From G963665595 sp963665595 (GTDB lineage: Bacteria > Actinomycetota > Coriobacteriia > Coriobacteriales > CADBOM01): 64,000 nt of DNA. Below, piece after piece: positions 35,584 to 44,698 of this stretch (positions are counted from its first letter, which is position 1; every line of letters begins with the position of its first letter). Made by a program: the position numbers and the translations under genes. Location: NCBI GenBank assembly GCA_963665595.2, contig CAXXJK010000004.1, forward strand, positions 248,001 through 312,000. Direction: 5' to 3'. Under the pieces are notes generated by a model. That model searched no databases. It was given only the letters and a program-made list of their open reading frames with translations, and was not told the origin of the DNA.

Positions 35584-36076
35584 GTGCTTTGTCGATCAGG
35601 CGCTGCATGCTCCAGGAAAAATGTTCCCTGTCCTCAACCGTAAACGCAGGAGGGCCGCTGGTACGGCCACCGCGTCTGCGGACGTTTTTTTCTGCATGCC
35701 GTATTTCCATATCTATATCGATAGTAGCGGGAAGATATTCGCGGCCACGTACGCCTATCGCATATGCTTTGCGGCCTAAAACCATAGCAGCAAGACCGAT
35801 ATCCTGCGTAACAACGATGTCGCCAGGAGAGAGCTTCTCGATGATAGCAAAATCCGCCGAGTCAGCTCCCACCCCCACAGACAGTGTGGTTGCCCAGAAA
35901 CCATCCGTCTCTTCTCGTGGATCATTGCGCCTGATATGGTGTTCAAGGTTTTGAGTTACATTGCCCACGATAACTACCGGCAGGCGATTCTTGCGTGCCA
36001 AGGCAAGCGTCTCTGCGGTAACCGGACACGCATCGGCATCAATAAATATAGTGGTATCGGTACCATGCATGGGCAC
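35576..36076 (-). CDS. YaiI/YqxD family (DUF188, UPF0178) protein
   Basis: 166 aa, the family's normal length. IFIDADACPVT at the N-terminus and VVTQDIGLAAMVLGRKAYAIGVRGREY in the middle are the invariant DUF188 motifs; the acidic residues suggest a PIN-like metal-binding nuclease fold. The cellular role is unestablished. A GTG start at 36076 follows AAGGAAATGA. The 3' end overlaps the convergent MFS gene by 8 bp. Confidence 0.92.
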   Translation of the reverse strand: MPMHGTDTTIFIDADACPVTAETLALARKNRLPVVIVGNVTQNLEHHIRRNDPREETDGFWATTLSVGVGADSADFAIIEKLSPGDIVVTQDIGLAAMVLGRKAYAIGVRGREYLPATIDIDMEIRHAEKNVRRRGGRTSGPPAFTVEDREHFSWSMQRLIDKALT

Positions 36077-36272
36077 TCATTTCCTTGTTTATAAATAGAG
36101 TTCAGAGAATCAAAACACCACTGAAGCATCAATCGTACATCTCAGATAAAACCATAGAGCGCAGCCAATAGTATGGAGAGTTATACAAGATAACTCAAGT
36201 ATATATGCCAAAGATTGTGTATAGTACAAAGATACAATGATAGTGGCAAGAAGTTCAGTGAGGAGACGTCGC

Positions 36273-36935
36273 ATGAACAGTGACTGCATCAATACATCAT
36301 ATACAGTCTTGCCTGTCGACAGCCAGATATCACTGGAAGAAACACTCATCGAAGCACGAGAAAACGAGGGGTACATCGGAAACCGCGACTTTTCAAACGA
36401 AGCGTTCTCCAGACTTGACCTTTCCTATCTGGAACTCGAAGCAGTAACATTTTCAAACTGTCGCTTCATGGCATGCGATTTTTCTCACACGACATTAAAA
36501 CAGGTGACGTTTAATAGCTGCGATCTTTCGGGATGCACGTTCATCGGCGGATATTGGCAGCAAAGTACATTGAAACTCTCAAAAGCAGAGGGCTCGGATT
36601 TCAACAAATGCGGATTTCGCTGGACTCATTTCGAGAAGAATATACTCCCCTACACCTGCTGGGTTGAAACCTTCTGGGAACATTGCACCATTGACGACTG
36701 CGTCATGCGAGAAGCGTTCCTCTCAGAAGTGAAATTCAAGAAAACGGCCTTATCAAATACCGATCTTAACCGCGCTGAATTTTTTAGGACACCCCTCAGA
36801 GATATCGATCTCTCAAGTTGCATCATCGATGGCATCACTCTGTCAGATAGCCATACTGAGTTGCACGGTGCCTTGGTGAGCCCGATTCAGGCAGTCGAAC
36901 TGGCAAAGATGCTAGGCGTGAGAATTGCACTCTAG
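36273..36935 (+). CDS. Pentapeptide-repeat protein
   Basis: 220 aa. From ~40 on, five-residue repeats with a hydrophobic centre recur: FSRLDLSYLELEAVTFSNCRF, CDFSHTTLKQVTF, CDLSGCTFIGG, ALSNTDLNRAEFFRTPLRDIDLSSC. They predict a right-handed quadrilateral beta-helix of ~140 residues. Some members mimic DNA and protect gyrase (Qnr/MfpA), but most have unknown roles; nothing here decides. ATG 36273 follows GAGGAG and is preferred over 36237. Confidence 0.88.
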   Translation: MNSDCINTSYTVLPVDSQISLEETLIEARENEGYIGNRDFSNEAFSRLDLSYLELEAVTFSNCRFMACDFSHTTLKQVTFNSCDLSGCTFIGGYWQQSTLKLSKAEGSDFNKCGFRWTHFEKNILPYTCWVETFWEHCTIDDCVMREAFLSEVKFKKTALSNTDLNRAEFFRTPLRDIDLSSCIIDGITLSDSHTELHGALVSPIQAVELAKMLGVRIAL

Positions 36936-36974
36936 ACACGCCACGCATCACATGCTTGCTTATCTGTGCTGCTA

Positions 36975-38348
36975 TCAGCACGAAGAACTGACGAGAGCCA
37001 TGAGTTCCCGTATATCAGTAACTCGCTCTAGATCATCGACCATATCAATTACCATTTGCGCTTTGCCATGCTCAAGCCTTTGGGAAAACTCCACGTTCTT
37101 CCAAAATTTATCGAGGATAGCTTCGCGCGGCAATGGGTCAAAGAACACATCTCCCCGAGCGTAGCGCACGCTCGTCTTCCTAGACGTTCCATCTTCAAAG
37201 ACAACCTCCACACTCGTGATGGGGTCGTCGCTGTAGACGATGTCCGTCGAATCATGCAGACGTCTGATCTCAGGATCATTATAGAACTCGTCGCATTCGT
37301 AACGGGGTGAAAGATCGCCCTGAGCAAGCATACAGGCAACAGCAAAGCGAACATTGAATAACGCATTGGTTGTCTGATCTCCGCCAGAATCAAGTGTTTT
37401 GCCAACAAGCTTGACGTTGCTGGGCTGACGTATGATGACTTTGACAACCTGCGCAGAGCGTATAGGAGCCTCCTCCATAAGGTTTACCACACAGGTGACG
37501 GATTTATGCGTACCCCGACAGCCCGGCCAAGGCTTGAGCTCACAATCCGCATAGAAAACGGTACCCAACTCTTTAAGAACTGTTTCAGGCTCATCAGCAC
37601 CACCACCGAACAGCCCAAAGTAGCCCGCATCGCCACCGATGGCATCCTTAACTGCGATAAACCCCGTCTTAGCAAGTTGCGCCGAAAAAACGCCCGTCCT
37701 CGACGCAAGCGCAACGGGAAGCTTAAATGAGGTCGCGTTATCGTTCACATCATCATTAGTCCCGCCGAGCGCCGGCAATGCAAGGCCCATGGCATCGCAG
37801 GTCTGCCTCGCGGTGAGACCAAATAGTCGAGAGGCAACACAGGCGCTCGAGATACCGCTAAGCGTGCCGGTGTTGCCAAATTTACCTCCCCAGCGGCTGG
37901 CCGCTTTGGTCGCGCAGGTCAAACGTGACGAAATATCATTTCCTATTACGAGCGCGGTCATAAGCTCTTTGCCTGATGCCGCCACCGCTTCGCCAGCGGC
38001 AAGCGAAGCCGGGACATCGGTTTCGCTGGCATGATTGGGACTTTCCACATGGCCGGGTCCTTCAGCGGTGATCATGCCAAAATCGAACGATCTCATCATC
38101 AAGGAGTTACAGAATGCAGCAAGATGGGCCGATATCTTCAAATTCTGGAGCACCACGCTAGACTCCTGTTTCCCCCCACAATCTCTGAGAAATCCGACAA
38201 CTCCCTCAATACTTTTCCCCTGCACACCTGCGGCAAGCACGCCCAAGGAATCAAGTATCTGCACCTTAGTGCGGGCAATAGTCTCAGAGGGAAGATCCTC
38301 ATAATTCAGATGTACCACATACTCAGCAACCGACTCGGTTAGATTCAT
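36975..38348 (-). CDS. MmgE/PrpD-family dehydratase-like protein
   Basis: 457 aa, the family's normal length. N-terminal helical LDSLGVLAAG..G, the SFDFGMITAEGPGHVESPNHASETDVPASLAAGEA segment with the family's D-x-D...H-P-S-like region, and ELKPWPGCRGTH matching the conserved K-P-Y-P-xC-R motif. Relatives are 2-methylcitrate dehydratase and cis-aconitate decarboxylase. No propionate genes (prpB/prpC) are adjacent, so the substrate is open. ATG 38348 follows GGAGGAAACG. Confidence 0.85.
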   Translation of the reverse strand: MNLTESVAEYVVHLNYEDLPSETIARTKVQILDSLGVLAAGVQGKSIEGVVGFLRDCGGKQESSVVLQNLKISAHLAAFCNSLMMRSFDFGMITAEGPGHVESPNHASETDVPASLAAGEAVAASGKELMTALVIGNDISSRLTCATKAASRWGGKFGNTGTLSGISSACVASRLFGLTARQTCDAMGLALPALGGTNDDVNDNATSFKLPVALASRTGVFSAQLAKTGFIAVKDAIGGDAGYFGLFGGGADEPETVLKELGTVFYADCELKPWPGCRGTHKSVTCVVNLMEEAPIRSAQVVKVIIRQPSNVKLVGKTLDSGGDQTTNALFNVRFAVACMLAQGDLSPRYECDEFYNDPEIRRLHDSTDIVYSDDPITSVEVVFEDGTSRKTSVRYARGDVFFDPLPREAILDKFWKNVEFSQRLEHGKAQMVIDMVDDLERVTDIRELMALVSSSC

Positions 38349-38536
38349 CGTACGTTTCCTCCATCTCATCATCCAGCATGTTCTGCCACGTTATAGGAAC
38401 AAGCGCACGCAAAAAACAAGCTCCCGCATGCGCCGCAAGCGATTTGAAAAGGCTCTATTAATTACTTATCAGGGGTTTCTCATACGCAGTGCATGAAATA
38501 CATACACTGCTCTATACAAACTGTATGGTTTCAGGT

Positions 38537-39964
38537 TTAGTTGGCAGTTCTCACGAGACGCGCATGATTCAGAGAACGTACCGCATCGCCTTGCGAACCA
38601 TGATAGTATCCGACAATACTATTTACATTGACCTCAGTGCCAAAGGGTGTGGGACTTTCCTTTGGGTCAGAGCGTTGGCTGCCGGCACCATGGGCGTCAG
38701 TCCACTTACCGCTCGATTCGCTATACCCTAATGCACTGCCGAAAGAGATATAGTTTGCAGAGTTTTCCGCATTGGCGTTATCGGACGCGTGAGTCGTACT
38801 GGTCCAATAGTAAGGATAATCACTTACTCCCTTTTCGTTAATGATCTGAGTGCAAGAAAAATATTTGGTGTCGATAGCTGGCTTACCATTGCGTACGGGT
38901 GCATTATTGTAGTTGACGATGCTCTGCAACTCTTTCACATTGGGCAAGCGCCAGTCGTTATATCCTTGATACCCTTCGTCATTTATTTCCCGTACCCAAG
39001 AGAGCGCTTCCTTCCAGATCAGCGCCGCACCGTTATCATTTTTCATCCACATGAGCCCAGTCGCATTATCTGTTATTGTGCCGTCGCCGTTGTTCTGAAA
39101 CTTATTTACGCCATAACTCTTGTTTCCGCGCACGCATATAACAAAAAATGTCTTATCACGTTTGTCCTGATCGAGGAGTGCATAACCCTTGATCTCGCCG
39201 TTGAACATATCAACGCAAAACTGCATCTGAGCCCCCGACTCCGAAGGGTTGAGAGCGAATGTCGTAGCTGACACATAATAGGCGCCGAGATCACGGTCTT
39301 CCGCACGCATACCCTCATATGACAGAGGAAAATAGTCAGTGTTTATGAAAGAAACAAGCCCCGAAACACTCCCACTAGAATTGCTGGGGTCCTGTCCGTT
39401 GAATTGAACAAGCGAATAGAGTTCCTTGATGGTAGGTATCCGCCAGTCACTATACCCGCCATATTTCATCTCGTTAAGCGTGTTGGGATATCCCTGCGCC
39501 TGAGCCCAAGTCATTCTATCCGCGGAAACAGGAGTGACTCCTGCAAGATTGGGACCGCGCTGCCATGTGAGCGTCGTCACATTATCGTATACCGTCAGTC
39601 CGTCTTTATTGACCTTATAGCTTTGCGGAAAACCCCGGTAGTTGCCATCTTGTCCGTAGAAATCATCATCAAAACCGGGAGTTGAATCGAGCGTTTTGAC
39701 CGCGTCAAAACAATCTGTCTGATTGGTATCAACTATCCTATAGGTAAGGCGTTTAACAGCAGCAGGATCTTGAAGCGCGACGTCAGTGACGTATTCATCG
39801 ACAACCGTTGTCGATCGACGGGCATATACAGGAGTAGCAGAAGCTCCCAATGTACAACCGCTCAAACCGCTTGCCGCAATAGCCGCCACGAATAGACTCG
39901 TGCCAGCAAGAAAATCACGACGCGTGAGAGTTACTGTTCTTCTGACCTTCCCGTCTGCTTCCAT
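38537..39964 (-). CDS. Tat-exported lipoprotein with two DUF1566 (Lcl C-terminal) domains
   Basis: 475 aa. The N-terminus has a twin-arginine motif (TRRDFLAG) and then a hydrophobic stretch ending in a lipobox-like SGLSGC, suggesting a Tat-dependent lipoprotein. Two homologous modules follow: one with VYDNVTTLTWQRG...MTWAQAQGYPN...YGGYSDWRIPTIKELYSLV, the other TDNATGLMWMKNDNG...WKEALSWV...GYNDWRLPNVKELQSIV, each the DUF1566 signature. The fold is C-type-lectin-like, suggesting extracellular ligand binding. ATG 39964 is preferred to 40042. Confidence 0.85.
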   Translation of the reverse strand: MEADGKVRRTVTLTRRDFLAGTSLFVAAIAASGLSGCTLGASATPVYARRSTTVVDEYVTDVALQDPAAVKRLTYRIVDTNQTDCFDAVKTLDSTPGFDDDFYGQDGNYRGFPQSYKVNKDGLTVYDNVTTLTWQRGPNLAGVTPVSADRMTWAQAQGYPNTLNEMKYGGYSDWRIPTIKELYSLVQFNGQDPSNSSGSVSGLVSFINTDYFPLSYEGMRAEDRDLGAYYVSATTFALNPSESGAQMQFCVDMFNGEIKGYALLDQDKRDKTFFVICVRGNKSYGVNKFQNNGDGTITDNATGLMWMKNDNGAALIWKEALSWVREINDEGYQGYNDWRLPNVKELQSIVNYNNAPVRNGKPAIDTKYFSCTQIINEKGVSDYPYYWTSTTHASDNANAENSANYISFGSALGYSESSGKWTDAHGAGSQRSDPKESPTPFGTEVNVNSIVGYYHGSQGDAVRSLNHARLVRTAN

Positions 39965-40144
39965 GATCACAATGCCTTTCCAGCACCTTCTCATTCCACT
40001 CGCTTTTTGCCGCTCGGATATAGTACCACGGAGAATTTTCATGAATCAAATACATACGATGAAAACAGATAGAATGACTTATGCTACACAGCAAATTCTC
40101 GTTTCGAAGAAATTTTGAAGCAGAGGTATCTTTTTTTGATTCGC

Positions 40145-40993
40145 TCATCTCTCTTCAAAACTATTAAGAAATGTCCGATATGCTTGGATAACAGTTTCCA
40201 GAAAAAAGGTAACGAACGGCATATAATCGTTCATTTCACTGTGCCACCCTATGGAGCTGGCAGTCAGCGCATCATAGTAGTCTTGCTTGCGCTCATACAT
40301 CAATTTCTCAAGACTGACATATCTGCCTACCGAATAGCCACTTCTACACAAAAGCAGCGAGGCAAGCAGCCGACTCATACGGCCATTACCGTCGGCAAAG
40401 GGATGAATACACATGAAATCAAAAACAAACAGAGGCACAAGAAGCAACGGATCATACATGCCCGCTGCAATCTCATCAGAGAAGGCACGACACAACAGAT
40501 CCATAGCAGAGGGCGTCTCTTCCGTAGCCAGTGGCCTGAAACGGATGATCTGCTCGCCCTGTGCCGTAAAAACAACGACAATATTGTCGCGCTGCTTCCA
40601 TACGCCACCAAAATCGGTAGCGGTTTGCCGGAAGAGATCATGGTGCAGACTGATTATGGCTTGTGGCATGCAGGCGATGTCACCGTATTGCGCTTGCACA
40701 CGTGCAAGCGCCTCATAGTAACCGGCAATCTGCTCTTCATCATAATTTTGCGGCTCAACGTTGCCTTCGATCAGCCCTCTCAGACGCTCAGGCGTAGTCG
40801 CTATGTCTTCCAGCCTGTTTGAATCTTCAACACTTTGAACCATTGACGTGCTCTGCAACACATCAAGCGTATCTGAAGGTACGCTGAGGTAAAACTCTTG
40901 TCTACTTCGGTATTCGTGCAACAGTAGGATCTTATCCATGATTTCTGGTGAAGTCAGGCGCGCGCAATTTGTTGCGTAGTCAAACGATCTCAC
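40145..40993 (-). CDS. Fic-domain protein (AMP-transferase-like)
   Basis: 282 aa. The active-site motif HPFADGNGRMSR is a complete Fic core (HxFx[D/E]GNGRxxR), with the catalytic His first. Residues near 50-65 (STSMVQSVEDSNRLED) align with the inhibitory helix of class II Fics, though the usual (S/T)xxxE(G/N) is altered. It is expected to transfer AMP from ATP to a protein hydroxyl in the cytoplasm. The GTG at 40993 preceded by GGGGGA is chosen; a TTG at 41008 is alternative. The C-terminus is short for the family. Confidence 0.85.
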   Translation of the reverse strand: MRSFDYATNCARLTSPEIMDKILLLHEYRSRQEFYLSVPSDTLDVLQSTSMVQSVEDSNRLEDIATTPERLRGLIEGNVEPQNYDEEQIAGYYEALARVQAQYGDIACMPQAIISLHHDLFRQTATDFGGVWKQRDNIVVVFTAQGEQIIRFRPLATEETPSAMDLLCRAFSDEIAAGMYDPLLLVPLFVFDFMCIHPFADGNGRMSRLLASLLLCRSGYSVGRYVSLEKLMYERKQDYYDALTASSIGWHSEMNDYMPFVTFFLETVIQAYRTFLNSFEER

Positions 40994-41038
40994 AACAGAT
41001 TCCCCCAACCCATAGACGATATGCAGAAGCTCTCCACG

Positions 41039-42253
41039 CTAGACTCTTCCGCCCGCAAGCGTTCGTATCACGCGCGCAAGCGCGCGCGTGCTTCTTCCCT
41101 CAAGATCCTTTTGTACCTGTTTGAATTCCTCGCGTATATGGATGCCTTGCGGGCACTTCTTTTCGCACTGGCCGCAGTCGCGACACGTGCTTGTCCAATG
41201 CGGCTCCCCGTCTGGTGTTCTGACACCCGCATAGAGCATATGAGACATCTTTGAACCAAATCGTGAAAACATATGATAGTTGTTGAGGTTCTTGAATGCT
41301 CCCGGTATGTTTATTCCCGCAGGACAGGGCATACAGTAGGAACATCCCGTACAACCCACCTGAAGTAATTCCTCATATGCAGACCGTACAGAGTCAATGC
41401 TGGCAATATCAATTGGGGTCATGCTCTCTGGAAACGCCTCCGATGCTATACGGATATTTTCCTCAATGTGCTCATCTCTGTTCATTCCCGACAACACCAT
41501 GGTGACTTCTGGATGATTCCATATCCACTTCAGCGCCCACTCGGCAGGGCTTCGCTTTATGGGCATCTCATCATAGATGCGCTGCACTTCGTTTGGTATC
41601 TGTCCCACGAGAGCTCCTCCGCGCAGAGGCTCCATCACGATGATTCCGAGGCCTTTGCTATGAGCATATTTGATGCCCTCGATACCTGCTTGGAAGTTTT
41701 CATCAAGAATGTTGAACTGAACCTGCGCAAAATCCCAGTTGTATCCATCAACTATTCGTTTAAAATCGTCCCGGGTTCCGTGGAAAGAAAATCCCATGTG
41801 TCTGATCTTACCCTGTTGCTTTATTGAATCCATAAACTCAATGATGCCCAAAGACATCATCTTGTCCCATGATGCACCATCCATCGCATGCAGCAGATAG
41901 TAATCGATGCAGTCAACCTGCAGTTTTTCCCTCTGCTTGTTGAATATCTCATCCATGCTCTGCCGCTTGTTGATGGTAAAGCAAGGAAGCTTTGTTGCAA
42001 TGTTTACCTTTTCCCGATACCCATCTTTTAAGACATACTCGCCAAGAAAACTCTCCGATGCACCGAGGTGGTAGGGGTAGGCAGTATCAAGATAATTAAC
42101 ACCGTGGTCGATGGCATAGCGTATTTGTGCAACCGCTTTTTCTTTGTCGATGAAGGTGGAGTTCTGCCCTCCCACCGTCGTGGGAAGCCTCATACATCCA
42201 AATCCAAGCACGGAAAGCTCTTCAGTAGAGTGAGGCATCGTCCTATATTGCAT
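41039..42253 (-). CDS. Aldo/keto reductase with C-terminal ferredoxin domain
   Basis: 404 aa. The AKR barrel has the catalytic set: Asp and Tyr in YLDTAYPY, Lys in ATKLP, His in YYLLHAMD, and an NADPH site near VLSGMNRDEHIEEN. After ~300 comes an Fe-S domain with CTGCSYCMPCPAGINIPG and CRDCGQCEKKCPQGI, coordinating two [4Fe-4S] clusters. Such fused enzymes are common in anaerobic Clostridia and Coriobacteriia, where they may couple carbonyl reduction to ferredoxin. The gene ends 45 bp before the Fic start, so they may be co-transcribed. Confidence 0.9.
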   Translation of the reverse strand: MQYRTMPHSTEELSVLGFGCMRLPTTVGGQNSTFIDKEKAVAQIRYAIDHGVNYLDTAYPYHLGASESFLGEYVLKDGYREKVNIATKLPCFTINKRQSMDEIFNKQREKLQVDCIDYYLLHAMDGASWDKMMSLGIIEFMDSIKQQGKIRHMGFSFHGTRDDFKRIVDGYNWDFAQVQFNILDENFQAGIEGIKYAHSKGLGIIVMEPLRGGALVGQIPNEVQRIYDEMPIKRSPAEWALKWIWNHPEVTMVLSGMNRDEHIEENIRIASEAFPESMTPIDIASIDSVRSAYEELLQVGCTGCSYCMPCPAGINIPGAFKNLNNYHMFSRFGSKMSHMLYAGVRTPDGEPHWTSTCRDCGQCEKKCPQGIHIREEFKQVQKDLEGRSTRALARVIRTLAGGRV

Positions 42254-42302
42254 GACTGACCGCTCCTTTAGCTTGTTACTACCCTCTTAAACGAAGCAAT
42301 TT

Positions 42303-43490
42303 CTAGACCGTTATAATATCCCGACCGCCACCCGTGATGCACTCGCTGTATCCGGATCTGACGATATAGGAATCTTCCACTCCCACAGTGCCCACGCCGG
42401 GAATACCACATTTAGGCTCCAGGGCAAATACCATATTCTCCTGAAGCGGCTCGTCAAAGCCTCGCGCGATGACCGGTATCTCATCTACACAGAGGCCTAT
42501 GCCATGGCCCAGGAAACGAACACTTTGCCCGTAACCCATAAAACCGACGGAAAGAATCTCAGGCAACGTGCTCATGATCTCAGCATATATCTTTGAAGGA
42601 ATCGCCCCCGCCACCAGCAATTCCGCACAACGTGATTCAATATCGATGCAAGCACGATGAATCTGTAATGTCTTGGCATCGGGGGCCACACCAAACGAAT
42701 ACACCTGTGTTTTATCGCTATGATAACCATCCGTGCCAAACCCGACATCGACGAAAACGAGGTCGCCCTTCTTCAATCTTCTATCCTGGCTGCCTGCCGC
42801 CGGTGAAGCCGCACTCATGCCCCTCATACCTCCGGGGCCGTCAAAATTCGTGGGACACATTGAGTTATCGCCAAATCCAAATTGCCCCATCGCCATCTCA
42901 GTCTGAAACATCGAGAAGCGGCAGAGCCCTTGGTGGCCAAGATTCATAAGGGCGCTGAACAACTCGCCCTGAAACTCCGCCTCGCTTATACCTTCTCGTA
43001 AAAGGGTGGGCACGATATCTTCCAGTAAGTGTCGCTGCTGCGCACCAGAATGAGAGATAAGCGCCAATTCTTGCTCACTTTTTATGGAGCGAACAGTGAG
43101 GAGGATCTTATCAAGAGAGCGTATCGTATCCATCTTGAAGTATTTTCTCAGGCGCTCCATAAGAGCGTATGTCACCACGTCGGTATCAAGATAGGTGGTG
43201 CCAAATTCCGGTGCAAGGGTGCCCAGAATGTCGCGATATGAAGACATGGGATAGACGATATCAAGAGGGCATTCCGCTTGTGCGCGCTCGAAGCTTTTCC
43301 GCACAAAATAATAAGCGCTACCATCACGCTTGAGTATGAGTAAAGCATCTTGCATGGTACCGGTAAGATAGTACTGATTGACGCGCCCCACAATGAGGGC
43401 GGTATCAAAATTGGGGTCTGCATCGGCCAATCTTGTTATCACAGACCTGATGCGTCCCGCGAATTCCTTTGGTGCGATTTCTAAAAACAT
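42303..43490 (-). CDS. M24-family Xaa-Pro-type metallopeptidase
   Basis: 395 aa. N-terminal creatinase-like domain (~1-150), then the pita-bread peptidase. Metal ligands are the two Asp of FVDVGFGTDGYHSDKTQVY (~240-258), His in LGHGIGLCVDEIP, Glu in ALEPKCGIP and Glu in VGVEDSYIV. Related to aminopeptidase P/prolidase; it cleaves peptides with Pro at position 2, or another small substrate in some members. Cytoplasmic. ATG 43490 is preferred to a TTG two codons earlier; AAGGG precedes. Confidence 0.88.
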   Translation of the reverse strand: MFLEIAPKEFAGRIRSVITRLADADPNFDTALIVGRVNQYYLTGTMQDALLILKRDGSAYYFVRKSFERAQAECPLDIVYPMSSYRDILGTLAPEFGTTYLDTDVVTYALMERLRKYFKMDTIRSLDKILLTVRSIKSEQELALISHSGAQQRHLLEDIVPTLLREGISEAEFQGELFSALMNLGHQGLCRFSMFQTEMAMGQFGFGDNSMCPTNFDGPGGMRGMSAASPAAGSQDRRLKKGDLVFVDVGFGTDGYHSDKTQVYSFGVAPDAKTLQIHRACIDIESRCAELLVAGAIPSKIYAEIMSTLPEILSVGFMGYGQSVRFLGHGIGLCVDEIPVIARGFDEPLQENMVFALEPKCGIPGVGTVGVEDSYIVRSGYSECITGGGRDIITV

Positions 43491-43638
43491 TACCAACCCT
43501 TATCTGAATGTCTAACACGGTCACATGCTACGAGATTATATCATTGCGATCGAGCGCAAGAAACGCAATGAACCGCCAGCACAATTCTCCTGAAATACAT
43601 CGTGCAGGCGCCGACTAGCCCTGAGCAGAATACTTCGC

Positions 43639-43711
43639 TGCAGCATCTTATGTCGTCCATGCTGCAACTTAACCGTTTGTCGGGCATTTGCTACAGAGTT
43701 CTTCGTATAAT
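43639..43711 (+). promoter_or_regulatory. LytTR-operon promoter region with inverted repeat
   Basis: TGCAGCAT (43639-43646) and ATGCTGCA (43659-43666) form a perfect inverted repeat with 12 bp between. A perfect TATAAT -10 lies at 43706-43711, 25 bp before the ATG. No good -35 box is visible at 17 bp, which fits an activated promoter. The IR may be a LytTR or other regulator site. Confidence 0.45.
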
Positions 43712-43736
43712 GCGACAGAGGAAAGGAGCATGAACC

Positions 43737-44174
43737 ATGAACATCACTATTGAGGAAGACCCCCAGTATTCCATTGTCGAAGTGCATATACGCTGCGCAA
43801 ACAACAATCACTATGTGCATGCAATGGTAGCCAAGCTACGTATGCTTGACAGACGAGTCACCGGTCTTTTTGACAACACAACCTGTCTCATCGATGCCGA
43901 GGACATCCTCTACATTGAAGCCATCGATAGGAAGACATTTTTCTATACAGCAGATATGGTCTTTGAAACCACTCTTCGCCTGTATGAGTTTGAAGAGGAC
44001 CCCGCTACCAGTGATTTTCTCAGAATAAGTAAATCTATGGTAGTGAACTTCGACAAAATCACCTCGCTACGCCCCGAGATACATGGTCGTTTGCGCGCAA
44101 CCCTGAACAATAACGAAGTAGTTATCATCTCCCGCCAATATGTACCTGCAGTTAAACGAAAACTTGGTCTCTAG
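43737..44174 (+). CDS. LytTR-family transcriptional regulator
   Basis: 145 aa. The N-terminal ~45 residues are a short linker domain; from LIDAEDILYIEAIDRKTFFYT to FLRISKSMVVNFDKITSLRPEIHGRLRATLNNNEVVIISRQYVPAVKRKLG is the complete LytTR DNA-binding fold. No receiver domain, so it resembles stand-alone LytTR regulators that pair with a DUF3021 membrane protein. GGAAAGGAG precedes the ATG. It is first in a three-gene plus-strand operon. Confidence 0.92.
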   Translation: MNITIEEDPQYSIVEVHIRCANNNHYVHAMVAKLRMLDRRVTGLFDNTTCLIDAEDILYIEAIDRKTFFYTADMVFETTLRLYEFEEDPATSDFLRISKSMVVNFDKITSLRPEIHGRLRATLNNNEVVIISRQYVPAVKRKLGL

Positions 44175-44197
44175 CAGCAAAGGAAAGGAATCATGCC

Positions 44198-44674
44198 ATG
44201 AAAGAACGTATCACGAGCGCCCTCGGAAGATATTTTACCAACATCTGTGTTGCCATTGCCGTAGTAACCGTTTTCTCCGTCGTCATTGGCCACGTAGAGC
44301 AGATCATTTTTAGCATGATAAATGCCTGGGGATCATCTCCCAACCTGCAAGCCCAAACATCTGAGCTGCTCAGCGCCATAGTTATAGGGACCATCTACTC
44401 CTTTTTCTTTTCACCGATGATCAGCAAAAAACTGAGCTACCGGTTACGTGTGGTTAACTTTGGCATCGTGCTCTACGCACTCTTACTGCTCTCCTTGTTT
44501 GGCAGCTCTATAGGGCGCCTTGGCTTACCTGAATTGCTCTTTGCGACCCTTCTCTATTTCCTCTTCATCGGCGCGTTCCTCACAGGCTTTACCTTGTACT
44601 ACCGTGCAACGGGCAAAAAGTATGATGAGCGTCTCGCGGAGTATCACGCACGGCACAACACGCAGACAAAATAG
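44198..44674 (+). CDS. DUF3021-like four-TM membrane protein
   Basis: 158 aa with four hydrophobic helices (~18-38, 63-75, 84-104, 110-130) and a charged C-terminal tail. It follows the LytTR gene by 23 bp, the usual partnership in which the membrane protein inhibits or senses for the LytTR regulator. No catalytic residues are seen. The family match is from topology and context and is moderate. Confidence 0.72.
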   Translation: MKERITSALGRYFTNICVAIAVVTVFSVVIGHVEQIIFSMINAWGSSPNLQAQTSELLSAIVIGTIYSFFFSPMISKKLSYRLRVVNFGIVLYALLLLSLFGSSIGRLGLPELLFATLLYFLFIGAFLTGFTLYYRATGKKYDERLAEYHARHNTQTK

Positions 44675-44698
44675 ACTAATCACACGAGGTGATGTTTC

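Noticed and set aside
41060..41095. CGCGCGCAAGCGCGCG palindrome
   Set aside because: It lies within the C-terminal coding part of the aldo/keto reductase (Arg/Ala codons), and nothing indicates a separate function.
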